Origin: Armatimonadota bacterium
Lineage (GTDB): Bacteria; Sysuimicrobiota; Sysuimicrobiia; Sysuimicrobiales; Humicultoraceae
DNA: 64,000 nt
Assembly: GCA_031081585.1 (NCBI GenBank)
Contig: JAVHLY010000001.1
Location: forward strand, 69,039-133,038
Reading direction: 5' to 3'
The number at the start of each line of letters is the position of its first letter. Positions within the stretch are counted from its first letter, which is position 1. The notes beneath the pieces are model-generated. The model was not told the DNA's origin. It saw only the letters and a list, made by a program, of their open reading frames with translations, and searched no databases. Positions 33,393 to 42,591 of the stretch are shown here, one piece after another. A program made the position numbers and the translations under genes.

Positions 33393-35708
33393 TCAGTTCC
33401 GCAGGGGCCGCCCCGTCTGGAGGAGGTGGCGGATCCGCTCCTGGGTGCGCGCCTCCCCCAGCAGGCTGAGGAAGGCCTCGCGCTCCAGCTCCAGCAGGTA
33501 GGCCTCCGAGACCCAGGACCCCTCCGGCACGTCGCCGCCCGTCATGACGTAGGCCAGGCGGCGCCCCACCACCTCATCATAGGCCGTGATGTGCCCCCCG
33601 GTCTTCAGGATGTACAGGAGGGACTCCAGCGCCGCCCGCCCGCGCTGGCCGGCCACCCGCACCGGAGCCGGCGGTTCGCCGTGGTAGCCCAGCTGTACCA
33701 GCGACCGCGCCACCTCGCGCGCGTCGGCCACCACCCGGTCGGGGTTCATCGTCACCAGGTCCGCCTCCCGCAGGTAGCCCAGCTCCCGCGCCTCCAGGGC
33801 CGAGCGGGAGACCCGCGCGCGCGCCACCGTCTCGAAGGCCCAGCGCAGCAACGGGAGGAGGTCAAGCGTGACGTCGGCGGGGATGCGCCGGCTCAGGCGC
33901 CGCACCACCTCCATCGTCCCCGTGCCGGCCGGGATGAGCCCCACCCCCGTCTCCACCAGGCCCAGATAGGTCTCGGCGGCGGCCACCACGCGCGGGCAGG
34001 CCATCGCCATCTCGACGCCGCCGGCCAGCGTCCGCCCGGCCACCGCCGCCACCACCGGCTTGGGGTGGTGGCGGACGCGCTGCAGCAGGTCCTGGAAGGT
34101 GCGCAGCGCCAGGTCGAGCTCCTCCCAGTTGCCCTCCTGCGCCTCCATCAGCAGGAGGGCCAGGTTGGCGCCGGCGGAGAAGTCGGCCGCGTCCGTGCCG
34201 ATCACGAGCGCCTCGAACTCCCGCTCCAGCCGGTCCAGCCCCGCCGCCAGCACCTCCAGCGTGCCGAGGCCGATCAGGTTCAGCTTGCCGTGCAGCGCCA
34301 CCGCGGCGATCCCCTCGCCCAGGTCCAGCAGTGAGGCGTCGGCGTTCTGTGCGAGCACCCGGCCCGTGCGGCGGACGGCGCCCAGCCGCAGGACCCCCGG
34401 GGGCTCCGAGACGGGACGGTAGGTGGCCGTGGCCGGGTCGAAGGCGGCCCTGCCCGCGGGGTCGTCACGGTAGAAGCGCCCCTCGCCGCGGCGCAGCACA
34501 TCCTCCACCAGCGGGGGGAGGGGGACGCCCTCGGCGTCCAGCCGCTCCGCCACCGCGGCCACGCCCAGCAGGTCCCAGGTCTCGAAGGGGCCCTCCTCCC
34601 AGTTGAAGCCCCAGCGCATCGCCCGGTCGACGTTCACCACGTCGTCGCTGACCTCGGGGATGCGGCGCGCGGCGTAGACCAGCGCGTCGCGCACCAGCGT
34701 CCACACGAAGCGGCCCAGCGCGTCCTCGGCGGCCATGGCCGCGCGGAGCCGGTCGGCCAGCGGCAGCTCCCGCACCGCCTCCACCCACCCCACCTGCGGG
34801 CGCCGCCGCGGCCGGTAGGTGAGGGTGGCCAGGTCGAGGGCTTCCACGCCGGCCTCGGTGCGGCGGTAGAAGCCGCCGCCCGTCTTCTCGCCCAGCCACC
34901 CGCGCCGCACCATCTCCTCCAGCGGCGCCGGCGCGCGGAAGGTCTCGCGGGCCTCGTCGTGGGGCAGGTGGGCGTAGCTGTGGGCGGCCACGGCCAGGGC
35001 GACGTCGAGCCCCACCAGGTCGGCGGTGCGGAAGGTGGCCCCGCGCCGGCCCAGGAAGGGTCCGGTGACGGCGTCCACCTCCTCGACGGTGAGCCCCAGC
35101 GCCAGCATCAGGTGGACGGCGCGCAGGAAGGCGAACGTGCCGATGCGGTTGGCGATGAAGTTGGGCGTGTCCTTGGCGTAGACGATCCCCTTGCCGAGTC
35201 GCCGGTCGCCCCAGGCCGCCACCGTGGCGGTGACGGCCGGGTCGGTGGCCGGGGTGGGGATGAGCTCCAACAGCCGCATGTAGCGCGGCGGGTTGAAGAA
35301 GTGCGCGCCGAGGAAGTGGCGCCGCGCCGCCTCGGGCAACGCCTCGCCGATGCGTCCCACCGGCAGCCCCGAGGTGTTGGTGGTGATGATCGTCCCCGGG
35401 CGCCAGGACGCGCCCACCCGGTGGAGCAGCGCCTGCTTGGTCGGCAGGTCCTCCACCACCGCCTCGATGACCCAGTCGGCCTGCGCCACCTGTTCCAGGT
35501 CGCGCTCCACATCCCCGGGCGTGATCAGGCGGTCCACCTCCGGCAGGAAAAGCGGTGCCGGCTCCCACCGCCGCAGCCGCTCCTTGGCCTGATGGGCCAG
35601 GTCGCCCAGGTCGAGGAGGACTGTTGCCACCCCGGCGTTGGCCAGGTGCGCGGCGATCTGGCTGCCCATCACCCCGGCGCCCAGGACGACCGCGCGGCGC
35701 AGCGTCAC
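33393..35708 (-). CDS. fadN: 3-hydroxyacyl-CoA dehydrogenase/enoyl-CoA hydratase fusion (FadN)
   Basis: 771-residue bifunctional enzyme. The N-terminal NAD-binding motif is VVLGAGVMGSQIAAHLANAG, followed by TNTSGLPVGRIGE and the HFFNPP motif of the dehydrogenase. A crotonase domain follows from about residue 440 (DFSAGANL, AGRTLAGGVEMAMACP). This order, dehydrogenase first, is that of Bacillus FadN (YusL) and opposite to E. coli FadB. The GTG overlaps the acylase stop (GTGA). The frame stays open far upstream, antisense to other genes, but homology begins at this GTG. Confidence 0.94.
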   Translation of the reverse strand: MTLRRAVVLGAGVMGSQIAAHLANAGVATVLLDLGDLAHQAKERLRRWEPAPLFLPEVDRLITPGDVERDLEQVAQADWVIEAVVEDLPTKQALLHRVGASWRPGTIITTNTSGLPVGRIGEALPEAARRHFLGAHFFNPPRYMRLLELIPTPATDPAVTATVAAWGDRRLGKGIVYAKDTPNFIANRIGTFAFLRAVHLMLALGLTVEEVDAVTGPFLGRRGATFRTADLVGLDVALAVAAHSYAHLPHDEARETFRAPAPLEEMVRRGWLGEKTGGGFYRRTEAGVEALDLATLTYRPRRRPQVGWVEAVRELPLADRLRAAMAAEDALGRFVWTLVRDALVYAARRIPEVSDDVVNVDRAMRWGFNWEEGPFETWDLLGVAAVAERLDAEGVPLPPLVEDVLRRGEGRFYRDDPAGRAAFDPATATYRPVSEPPGVLRLGAVRRTGRVLAQNADASLLDLGEGIAAVALHGKLNLIGLGTLEVLAAGLDRLEREFEALVIGTDAADFSAGANLALLLMEAQEGNWEELDLALRTFQDLLQRVRHHPKPVVAAVAGRTLAGGVEMAMACPRVVAAAETYLGLVETGVGLIPAGTGTMEVVRRLSRRIPADVTLDLLPLLRWAFETVARARVSRSALEARELGYLREADLVTMNPDRVVADAREVARSLVQLGYHGEPPAPVRVAGQRGRAALESLLYILKTGGHITAYDEVVGRRLAYVMTGGDVPEGSWVSEAYLLELEREAFLSLLGEARTQERIRHLLQTGRPLRN

Positions 35709-38008
35709 GGCTGCAATCGCAGGGTCCCCTCCGCTGCGGCATCGATGGCCCGGCGGTCGGTGAGGAGCGGGTGGTAGGCCCCGCGGGCCCAGGGACCGGC
35801 GAAGTCGCGGTAGTGGCGGTGGAAGGGGAGGCCGCTCTGCCCGGTGGAGTGCATCGCCCGCGCCTCCCAGGTGCGCGTGTCCACCAGGAAGCGGTAGGAG
35901 GCGATGGCCACCTGCCGGAACGGCTCCTCCGGGCTGTAGGCGCCCATGTTCACCGTGAAGGCCGACCCCCCGGTGGCCGGCGGCCGGGCGTTGAAGACCC
36001 ACCCGAGCCCCCGCACGCGTCCGAGGGGGTGGGTGAAGGTGGGCGTGTGGGCGCGCCCCCACGTCCAGCCCGCTCGGTCGCGGCCGTAGCGCTGTCCCAG
36101 CGTCTCCACCGCGCGGCGCAGGGCGTCCTCCACGGCGCGGTCCCGCCCCGCCGGTCCCCACCAGGGGTCGCGCGGGCGGCCGCTCAGCCGCAGCAGGACC
36201 AGCAGGGGCGCGTCGTAGGCGCGCAGGTAGCGGGCGAAGAGGTCGCGGTCGAGGGTGTCGCGGAAGAGGGCGGCGAGCAGCTCGTGCAGCAGGGCGTGGT
36301 AGAGGAGCGGGGCGCGCAGGTGGGGGGCCATGGTCCCGTCCCACCGCTGCACCTCCTGGAAGAGCGCCCGCAGGTCGGGGTCGGTGAGGCGCACGTCCTG
36401 CCAGGCGGCCACGAAGCGGCGGGCCAGCAGGTCGGTCTGGTCCTGCTGGATGCGCGCCATCGCCTCCAGGTCGAGCCGCCCGGCCCCCTCCAGCAGCTGG
36501 GTGATCCGCAGCGCCCGGAACCCCACGTCGAAGTCGTCGCCCAGGTAGTACGGGTAGTCGGAGGGGGCCACCCGGTTGTTGGCGGTGACGATGAGGCCGC
36601 GGGGCGGGTTGAAGAGCACCGGCAGCGCCTCGTCGGGGACGAACCCCTGCCACTCGAAGGTTCCGGTCCACCCCGGCACCGGACGCAGGCCCGTCGCCCC
36701 CGGCGGCCGGACCGGCACGCGCCCCGGCATGACGTACCCGATGTTGCCCTGACGGTCGGCGTAGACCACGTTCTGGGCGGGGACCGTCCACCCGCGCAGC
36801 GCCGCCCGGAACTCCTGCCAGGTCCGCGCCCGGTTCAGGCGCAGCACCGCCCCCGGCAGGTCGTCGGGGTCGTGCCCGGTCCAGCGCAGGGCCAGGAAGA
36901 GCGGCAGGTGGCGCACCGCCGGGTTGAGCATGGGGCCGTGGCGGGTGATGCGCACGGTGAGGACCTCGGGGAGGGCGCGGCCGCGCACGCGGATCACTTC
37001 GCGCACGACGCGCGCCCGCAGCCAGCTCCCGCGGTAGAGGTACCGGTCGGGGTCCTCCGGGTGGAAGCGCTCGATGTACAGGTCCTGCACGTCGGGGTTG
37101 GCGTTGGTGAGGCCCCAGGCGATGTGGCGGTTGTGGCCGATGACCACCCCGGGCGTGCCGGCGAAGCTGGCGCCGATGACGTCGTAGGGCCCGCCTACCA
37201 GGTGCACGGTGTACCAGATGGCCGGCATCTGCGCCTCGAGGTGCGGGTCGTTGGCCAGCAGCGCCCCACCGCTGCCGGAGCGGCGCGGGCCCACCACCCA
37301 GCTGTTGCTCCCCCAGGGTCCCCCGCCCCGCGCGCCCTCGCCGCCGGGCGCGGTGATCACGGGCGCGCCCGGGGCCTCCCGCGGCAGCAGGGCCGCGGCC
37401 GCGCCCGGGCCGAAGCGTCCCTCCAGCGCCGCCTGCAGCACCTCCTGCCGCCAGTTGCCGCCCAGCACCCAGGCCATGAAGCGGGCGAAGGCCAGCGTGT
37501 CCACGGGGCTCCACGGCTCGGGGCGGACGCGCAGCAGGGTGAACTCCAGCGGCAGGCGCCCGCGGTGGGCGCGCAGGAAGGCGTTCACGCCGGCACTGTA
37601 GGCGCGCAGGGCGGCGGCGCTCTCGTCGCTCACCCCGGCGCGCCAAATGGCGTCTGCCGTGCGCCGCAGCCCGATCACCCGCATGAGGCGGTCGGCCTCC
37701 AGCGCCGCCGGGCCGAAGAGCTCGGCCAGCCGCCCGGCGGCCAGGCGGCGGAAGAGCTCCATCTGCCAGAGGCGGTCCTGCGCGTGCACGTACCCCTGGG
37801 CGAAGAAGAGGTCGTGGGTGGTGCGGGCATAGATGTGGGGGACGCCCCAGCGGTCGCGCACGACCTCTACCGGGGCGTGCAGGCCGGGCACCCGCACCGT
37901 GCCGTGGACCTGAGGGAAGGGACGGCGCACCAGGTAGACGGCGGTCCCCCCCGCGGCGAGGAGCAGGACCAGGAGCACGACCAGGCCGGCGCGCAGGATC
38001 CGGGCCAC
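35705..38008 (-). CDS. Penicillin/acyl-homoserine-lactone acylase family Ntn-hydrolase
   Basis: 767-residue precursor with an N-terminal hydrophobic segment (residues 7-25) for export or anchoring. The autoprocessing and catalytic serine is in GSNSWVVG, G233-S234. The alpha-chain motif RDRWGVPHIYA and beta-chain NDPHLEAQMPAIWYTVHL, IGHNRHIAWGLTN and ANNRV are all present. The family hydrolyses amide bonds of N-acyl compounds: penicillin, AHL signals, acylated peptides. Translational coupling (GTGA) to fadN suggests that the released acyl chain is degraded by beta-oxidation; that link is inference. Confidence 0.9.
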   Translation of the reverse strand: MARILRAGLVVLLVLLLAAGGTAVYLVRRPFPQVHGTVRVPGLHAPVEVVRDRWGVPHIYARTTHDLFFAQGYVHAQDRLWQMELFRRLAAGRLAELFGPAALEADRLMRVIGLRRTADAIWRAGVSDESAAALRAYSAGVNAFLRAHRGRLPLEFTLLRVRPEPWSPVDTLAFARFMAWVLGGNWRQEVLQAALEGRFGPGAAAALLPREAPGAPVITAPGGEGARGGGPWGSNSWVVGPRRSGSGGALLANDPHLEAQMPAIWYTVHLVGGPYDVIGASFAGTPGVVIGHNRHIAWGLTNANPDVQDLYIERFHPEDPDRYLYRGSWLRARVVREVIRVRGRALPEVLTVRITRHGPMLNPAVRHLPLFLALRWTGHDPDDLPGAVLRLNRARTWQEFRAALRGWTVPAQNVVYADRQGNIGYVMPGRVPVRPPGATGLRPVPGWTGTFEWQGFVPDEALPVLFNPPRGLIVTANNRVAPSDYPYYLGDDFDVGFRALRITQLLEGAGRLDLEAMARIQQDQTDLLARRFVAAWQDVRLTDPDLRALFQEVQRWDGTMAPHLRAPLLYHALLHELLAALFRDTLDRDLFARYLRAYDAPLLVLLRLSGRPRDPWWGPAGRDRAVEDALRRAVETLGQRYGRDRAGWTWGRAHTPTFTHPLGRVRGLGWVFNARPPATGGSAFTVNMGAYSPEEPFRQVAIASYRFLVDTRTWEARAMHSTGQSGLPFHRHYRDFAGPWARGAYHPLLTDRRAIDAAAEGTLRLQP

Positions 38009-38165
38009 GGCCTGTGCTCTTCGCCCGGCGGCGAGAGCGCTCCTCTGTGGCCCGGCGGCATGACGTGGGCGGCGCAGGACCCGCTCGTGACGCGGGGCGC
38101 GCCGGGCCGCCGTCGTGACGCGGGGCCCCCGGCCTCGCGCCGCGGGATCGCGCCGCCCGGAGTGC

Positions 38166-38171
38166 TACAGT
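38166..38171 (+). promoter_or_regulatory. Extended -10-like element immediately before the CDF gene
   Basis: TGCTACAGT gives a TGn-extended -10 (TACAGT at 38166-38171). Transcription would begin at about 38178, the GTG start codon itself, implying a leaderless mRNA. No -35 is recognisable, so confidence is low. Confidence 0.3.
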
Positions 38172-38177
38172 GACGAC

Positions 38178-39128
38178 GTGGTGACGCTGACCGGCGCTGC
38201 CCAGGTGCGCGTCCGTGCCGCGCTCGTCTCCGTGGGCGCCAGCCTGGCCCTCCTGGCCCTGAAGTTCGGTGCCTACCGGCTGACCGGGTCCGCGGCCATC
38301 CTCTCCGACGCGGCCGAGTCCGTGATGAACGTCATCGCCGCCAACGTGGCCCTCCTCAGCCTGGTGGTGGCGGCCCGTCCGGCGGACGCGGGGCACCGCT
38401 ACGGCCACGGCAAGGCCGAGTACGTCAGCAGCGCCACTGAGGGGGCCCTCATCCTCCTGACCGGGGTGATCGTGGTGGCCAACGGTATCGGCCGGCTCGT
38501 GCGCCCCGCCCCGCTGGCGGCCCTGCCCCTGGGCGTGGCGCTGCTGCTGGTGGCGGCGGGGGCGAACGCGCTCGTGGCCCGGTTCCTGCTGCGCATCTCG
38601 CGGGAGCACGACTCCGCGGCGCTGGCCGCCGACGCGCACCACCTCCTGGCCGACGTCCTGACCTCGCTGGGGGTAGTGTGCGGGTTGGGGCTGCAAGGGT
38701 TGCTGGGCGTGGTGTGGATCGACCCGGTCATCGGCGTGCTCGTGGGCGCGCACGTGGTTCGCCTGGGCGCCGGGGTGTTTCGCCGCGCCATCGAGGGCCT
38801 GATGGATTCCCCCCTGCCGTCGGAGGAGGAGGCGCGGATCCACGTCATCCTGGGCGACCACGCCGACGAGATCGTCGAGTACCATGCCCTGCGCACCCGC
38901 AAGGCCGGCCAGCAGCGCTTCATCGACCTCCACCTGGTGCTCCACCGCACGCTCACGGTAGGGCGGGCGCACCGGCTCTGCGACCATCTGGAGGAGCACA
39001 TCCGGGAGGCCCTCCCCGGGACCGACATCACCATCCACGTGGAGCCCTGTGGGCCGGCCTGCGAGCGCTGCGGCGTCGGCGAGGCGGCCATGGCGGCCAT
39101 GGACGCGCGGGAGGCGGGCACGGGGTGA
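38178..39128 (+). CDS. Cation diffusion facilitator (CDF) metal exporter
   Basis: 316-residue metal/proton antiporter. The first metal-site motif is ILSDAAESVMNV (AxxDxxxx with a serine/aspartate) and the second AADAHHLLADVLTSLGV (HxxxD). GHRYGHGKAEYVSS after TM3 is the classic CDF signature. A cytoplasmic C-terminal domain (residues 210-300) ends in CGPACERCG, possibly a metal-binding tail. GTG at 38178 or 38181. It lies upstream of a metal-regulated operon; zinc, iron or manganese are possible cargos. Confidence 0.9.
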   Translation: MVTLTGAAQVRVRAALVSVGASLALLALKFGAYRLTGSAAILSDAAESVMNVIAANVALLSLVVAARPADAGHRYGHGKAEYVSSATEGALILLTGVIVVANGIGRLVRPAPLAALPLGVALLLVAAGANALVARFLLRISREHDSAALAADAHHLLADVLTSLGVVCGLGLQGLLGVVWIDPVIGVLVGAHVVRLGAGVFRRAIEGLMDSPLPSEEEARIHVILGDHADEIVEYHALRTRKAGQQRFIDLHLVLHRTLTVGRAHRLCDHLEEHIREALPGTDITIHVEPCGPACERCGVGEAAMAAMDAREAGTG

Positions 39129-40157
39129 GGGAGCCTCCGCGGCCCCGCGCATCCCCCACGCTCCTGGCTGTGACCGTGGTGCTGGGTCTGGGCCTGGCAC
39201 CGCGGCTGGTCCCGCTCTCCTACCTGGACGTCGTCGCCACGGCCCTGGTCCTCGCCCCGGCCGTGATGGGTCTCCACCTGCTCCACCGGACGGGTCTCAT
39301 CTCGTTTGGCCACGGAGCCTTCTTCGGGCTGGGGGCGTACGCGGGGGGGCTTCCTCTACACGTTCTGGGATGTCACCTCACTCCCGGTGTACCTGGCGGC
39401 CGGGGTGGCGGCGGCGTCGGGGCTGGGGGCCGCCTTCGGGGCGCTGGTGGCGCGCGTCGGCCGGTCCTCCTGCCCGGTCCTGACGCTGGCCCTGGGACAG
39501 ATCGTGCACGCGCTCTTCGTCAGCGGCGCGGTGTTTCGGCTCTTTGGCGCGGTGGGACAGGGGTTCTTCCTCGTGGGCACCGGCGGGCTCTTCATCCCAC
39601 GGTTCCCGCTGGCCGGCCCGGCGCTCCCCGAACCGGCCTCGACGGTGGCCCTCTACTACACCATCCTCACCGCCGTCGCCGCCACGGGCTGGGTCCTCTG
39701 GCGGGTGGACCGCTCGCCGTTTGGTCTGGCGCTTCGGGCCGTGGGCGCCAATGAGCTGCGGGCGGCGTGCACCGGCGTGCCCGTCCGGCAGTACCGGTGG
39801 GCGACCTTCGTCATCTCGGCCGGTGCGGCAGGCTTGGGAGGCGCCCTCTCCGGCCAGCTCTACCGCCAGATCACCCCGCAGCACCTGAGCTGGCTCTTCT
39901 CCGCGCAGCTGGTCTTCCCCCTGATCCTGGGAGGGACCGCCCGATTCTCCGGTCCCCTGGTGGGTACCGCGGCCTTCGTCGCCCTGCAGGAGGTGGCCCT
40001 GCGGACCACTCAGTACCGTGGCTTGGTCCTGGGCGCCGCGTTCGTGGCGTTGGCCCGCTTCCTGCCGCACGGTCTCACCGGCGTGTGCTCCCGACCGACG
40101 CCGGTCACCGGCGGGGAGGGCGCCCGCCGACCGGACGCCCATGCCGCGGCCCGCTGA
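39125..40157 (+). pseudogene. LivM-like ABC permease interrupted by a frameshift
   Basis: The N-terminal part (GTG at 39125, overlapping the CDF stop) encodes membrane segments and the LivM motif LISFGHGAFFGLGAYAG. At a run of seven G (39343-39349) the frame is lost, and the rest (FLYTFWDVTSLPVYLAAG through FRLFGAVGQGF, GANELRAACTGVPVRQYRW and LILGGTARFSGPLVGTAAF) continues in the next frame to 40157. Removing one G restores a single LivM of about 340 residues. It is an orphan, with no LivH, ATPase or receptor adjacent. It may be a decayed gene, phase-variable, or a homopolymer sequencing error. Confidence 0.8.
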
Positions 40158-40199
40158 CTGGGCCCCTGCTCCCGGCGTCCGGGAGGCACCATCCCCGCC

Positions 40200-40228
40200 T
40201 TGACGACCTCCCCGGGACCGCCTAAGAT
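40200..40228 (+). promoter_or_regulatory. Promoter of the multicopper oxidase-ZIP-DtxR operon
   Basis: TTGACG (40200-40205) and TAAGAT (40223-40228) are spaced by exactly 17 bp. The transcription start would fall near 40235, inside the operator pair that follows, so repressor binding would block initiation directly. Confidence 0.65.
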
Positions 40229-40258
40229 TTAGCTCAACCTAATTTAGTCTCGACTAAA
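40229..40258. promoter_or_regulatory. Tandem TTAG-N6-CTAA operators, DtxR-type
   Basis: Two identical-spacing palindromes, TTAG-N6-CTAA at 40229-40242 and at 40244-40257, lie 15 bp apart centre to centre. The second extends to a perfect 16-bp palindrome TTTAGTC-TC-GACTAAA. A further CTAA half-site lies at 40222-40225 in the -10. The half-sites match the TTAG/CTAA ends of DtxR/IdeR boxes, and a DtxR-family protein is the third gene of the operon, so autoregulation is likely. Confidence 0.7.
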
Positions 40259-40282
40259 CACCACCCGGGAGGCGGTGCCTGC

Positions 40283-41392
40283 ATGACCAGCGAGGGTCCC
40301 GAAGCCGACCGCCGGCTCTCCCGTCGGAACTTCCTCTCCACCGCCGCCGGCCTGCTCGGAGGAGCCGGCCTCCTCTCGTGGGGGTCGAGGCTCCCCGGCC
40401 TGGCCGCGGGCCGGGCCAGGGCCGTCAGGGCACCGTCGCCCCATTCACCGGAGGCCGCACCGGCACACGCCATGCCCGCAGCCTCGCCGCCCACACCGGC
40501 CGGCCACGGCCTGGGGGCTGTCGGCGAGGTCGACGTCAGGAGGATGGGATTCGACCCCTCCGCCTACCTGACGCGCTTCGACTGGGGGCGCGCCCGGCCG
40601 CTGGGCGGCGGTGGGAGCCTGCGGGAGTACCAGGTGGTGGCCTACGACCGGGAGATCGAGATCGCCCCGGGGGTCTTCTTCCCGGCATGGACCTTCAACG
40701 GCACCGTTCCCGGACCGACGCTGCGAGCCCGGGAAGGGGACCGGCTGCGGATTCGCTTCATCAACGCGGGCACGCACCCGCACACGATGCACTTTCACGG
40801 GATCCACACGGCCGAGATGGACGGGGTGCCCGGCATCGGCGCCGGGGAGGTCGCGCCCGGCCGGAGCACGGTGTACGAGTTCCGGGCCGAGCCCTTCGGC
40901 CTGCACCTCTACCACTGCCACGCCGTGCCGCTGAAACGCCACATCCACAAGGGGCTGTACGGGGTCTTCATCATCGACCCCGCGGGCGGCCGCCCGCCGG
41001 CGCGCGAGCTGGTGATGGTGCTGAACGCCTTCGACACCAACTTCGACGGCGAGAACGAGGTCTACGCGGTCAACACGGTGGCGTTCCACTACATGCGCCA
41101 CCCCATCCGGGTCCGGCGCGGGGAGCTGGTGCGCATCTACCTGGTGAACATGACGGAGTTTGACCCGATCAACTCCATCCACATCCACGCCAACTTCTTC
41201 CACGTCTACCGCACCGGCACGCGCCTGCGCACCGACGAGTTCACCGACACCATCATGCTGGCCCAGGGCGAACGGGCCATCCTGGAGATGCGCTTCCCCT
41301 ACCGGGGGCGGTACATGTTCCACGCCCACGTCAGCGAGTTCACCGAACTGGGGTGGATGGGGTTCTTCGAGGTGACCGACGATGACCTCTGA
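40283..41392 (+). CDS. Two-domain multicopper oxidase, Tat-exported
   Basis: 369 residues. The N-terminus carries a twin-arginine signal (LSRRNFLST) and a hydrophobic stretch. Two cupredoxin domains contain copper ligands: HPHTMHFHGIH near residue 165, LYHCHAVPLKRHIH near 210, NSIHIHANFFH near 297 and YMFHAHVSEF near 343. Cysteine is present only in domain 1, and HCH motifs are closer to two-domain laccase-like oxidases than to nitrite reductases. Position with a ZIP importer and metal regulator suggests oxidation of Fe(II), Mn(II) or Cu(I) outside the membrane. ATG start with gggagg upstream. Confidence 0.87.
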   Translation: MTSEGPEADRRLSRRNFLSTAAGLLGGAGLLSWGSRLPGLAAGRARAVRAPSPHSPEAAPAHAMPAASPPTPAGHGLGAVGEVDVRRMGFDPSAYLTRFDWGRARPLGGGGSLREYQVVAYDREIEIAPGVFFPAWTFNGTVPGPTLRAREGDRLRIRFINAGTHPHTMHFHGIHTAEMDGVPGIGAGEVAPGRSTVYEFRAEPFGLHLYHCHAVPLKRHIHKGLYGVFIIDPAGGRPPARELVMVLNAFDTNFDGENEVYAVNTVAFHYMRHPIRVRRGELVRIYLVNMTEFDPINSIHIHANFFHVYRTGTRLRTDEFTDTIMLAQGERAILEMRFPYRGRYMFHAHVSEFTELGWMGFFEVTDDDL

Positions 41393-42581
41393 GCGTGTCT
41401 CCGCCCTGCCCGCGGCCCCGTCCCGTCCCGGCGGCGCGCGGCTGTGGCTCCTGGGGATCTATCCCCTCGCCCTCATCGCCCTGCTGGTCCTCCTCGTCCT
41501 GCGCCTGGGCCCGCTGGGCGTCTTCCAGGCGGCCTTCCCTCCGGTGGAGGACCTGACCATCACCCGCGTCCGCCTGACCCCGGGGCAGTTCCAGGTCCAC
41601 GTCACCAACGGGGGCGCCGACCCGGTGACCATTGCCCAGGTGCTGGTGGACGAGGCGTACTGGGAGCACACGGTCGCCCCGCAGCGCACCATCCCGCGGC
41701 TGGGGTCGGCCACCGTCACCATCCCCTACCCGTGGGTGGAGGGCGAGGCCCACGAGATCGTGCTGGTCACCGCCACCGGGCTGACCTTCAGCCACACGGT
41801 CGAGGTGGCGGCCCCGAGCCCTCAGCCCACGCGGGCCTTCCTCCTGACCTTCACGCTGCTCGGGGTCTACGTCGGGGTCCTCCCCGTCTTCTTGGGCATG
41901 CTCTGGTTCCCGTTCCTGCGGGCGCTGGGCCGGCGCTGGATCCACTTCTTCCTGGCGCTCACCGCCGGGCTCCTGGTCTTCCTTGGGGTGGACGCGCTGG
42001 AGGAAGCCCTGGCGACGGCGGCGGCCCTCCCCACCGCGTACCACGGCACGGCCCTGGTGGCGGTGGGGACGCTGGGGGCGGTCATGCTGCTGGTGGTGGC
42101 GGGCCGGCTGGCCGCCCGCCGCGGTCCCCGGCCGCTGGTGGTGGCCTACCTGATCGCGCTGGGCATCGGCCTGCACAACCTGGGGGAGGGGCTGGCCATC
42201 GGGGCCGCCTTCAACCTGGGCGAGGTGGCGCTGGGCGCCTTCCTCGTCATCGGCTTCATGCTGCACAACACCACCGAGGGGCTGGGGATCGTCGCCCCGC
42301 TGGCGCGCACGCCCCCGGGGGTGGGCCACCTGGTCCTGCTGGGGCTGGTGGCAGGCGTGCCGACCATCCAGGGAGCGTGGCTCGGCGGGTTCACCTACTC
42401 CCCGGTGCTGGCCGCGCTCTTCCTGGCGCTGGGGGCGGGGGCGATCTTCCAGGTGGTGTACGAGATCGCCCGCCTCATGGCCGCCGACGCCGCCGAGGGC
42501 CTGGCCACGGCGCTCAACGCCGGCGGTTTCGTGCTCGGGCTGCTGATCATGTACGTGACCGGACTGCTCGTGGCGGTGTGA
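41382..42581 (+). CDS. ZIP-family metal transporter with N-terminal extracytoplasmic domain
   Basis: 399 residues. A first membrane segment (about 22-44) leads to a beta-rich domain of roughly 100 residues on the outer side, followed by eight membrane segments. The metal site motifs are HNLGEGLAIG in TM4 and HNTTEGLGIV in TM5, as in ZIP importers of zinc, iron or manganese. The start overlaps the oxidase end by 11 bp, so the two are translationally coupled. Metal oxidised or released by the oxidase may be handed to this transporter, which is inference. Confidence 0.88.
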   Translation: MTSERVSALPAAPSRPGGARLWLLGIYPLALIALLVLLVLRLGPLGVFQAAFPPVEDLTITRVRLTPGQFQVHVTNGGADPVTIAQVLVDEAYWEHTVAPQRTIPRLGSATVTIPYPWVEGEAHEIVLVTATGLTFSHTVEVAAPSPQPTRAFLLTFTLLGVYVGVLPVFLGMLWFPFLRALGRRWIHFFLALTAGLLVFLGVDALEEALATAAALPTAYHGTALVAVGTLGAVMLLVVAGRLAARRGPRPLVVAYLIALGIGLHNLGEGLAIGAAFNLGEVALGAFLVIGFMLHNTTEGLGIVAPLARTPPGVGHLVLLGLVAGVPTIQGAWLGGFTYSPVLAALFLALGAGAIFQVVYEIARLMAADAAEGLATALNAGGFVLGLLIMYVTGLLVAV

Positions 42582-42591
42582 GGAAGGGACG

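Noticed and set aside
33393-39200. A 1935-codon open frame on the minus strand
   Set aside because: Only the part up to 35708 is FadN. Upstream it runs antisense/out of frame through the acylase and CDF genes as arginine-, proline- and glycine-rich noise typical of 72% GC DNA.
40283-41392. Copper nitrite reductase (NirK)
   Set aside because: The HCH motif and the ligand pattern in domain 2 resemble two-domain multicopper oxidases, and the context is metal transport, not denitrification.
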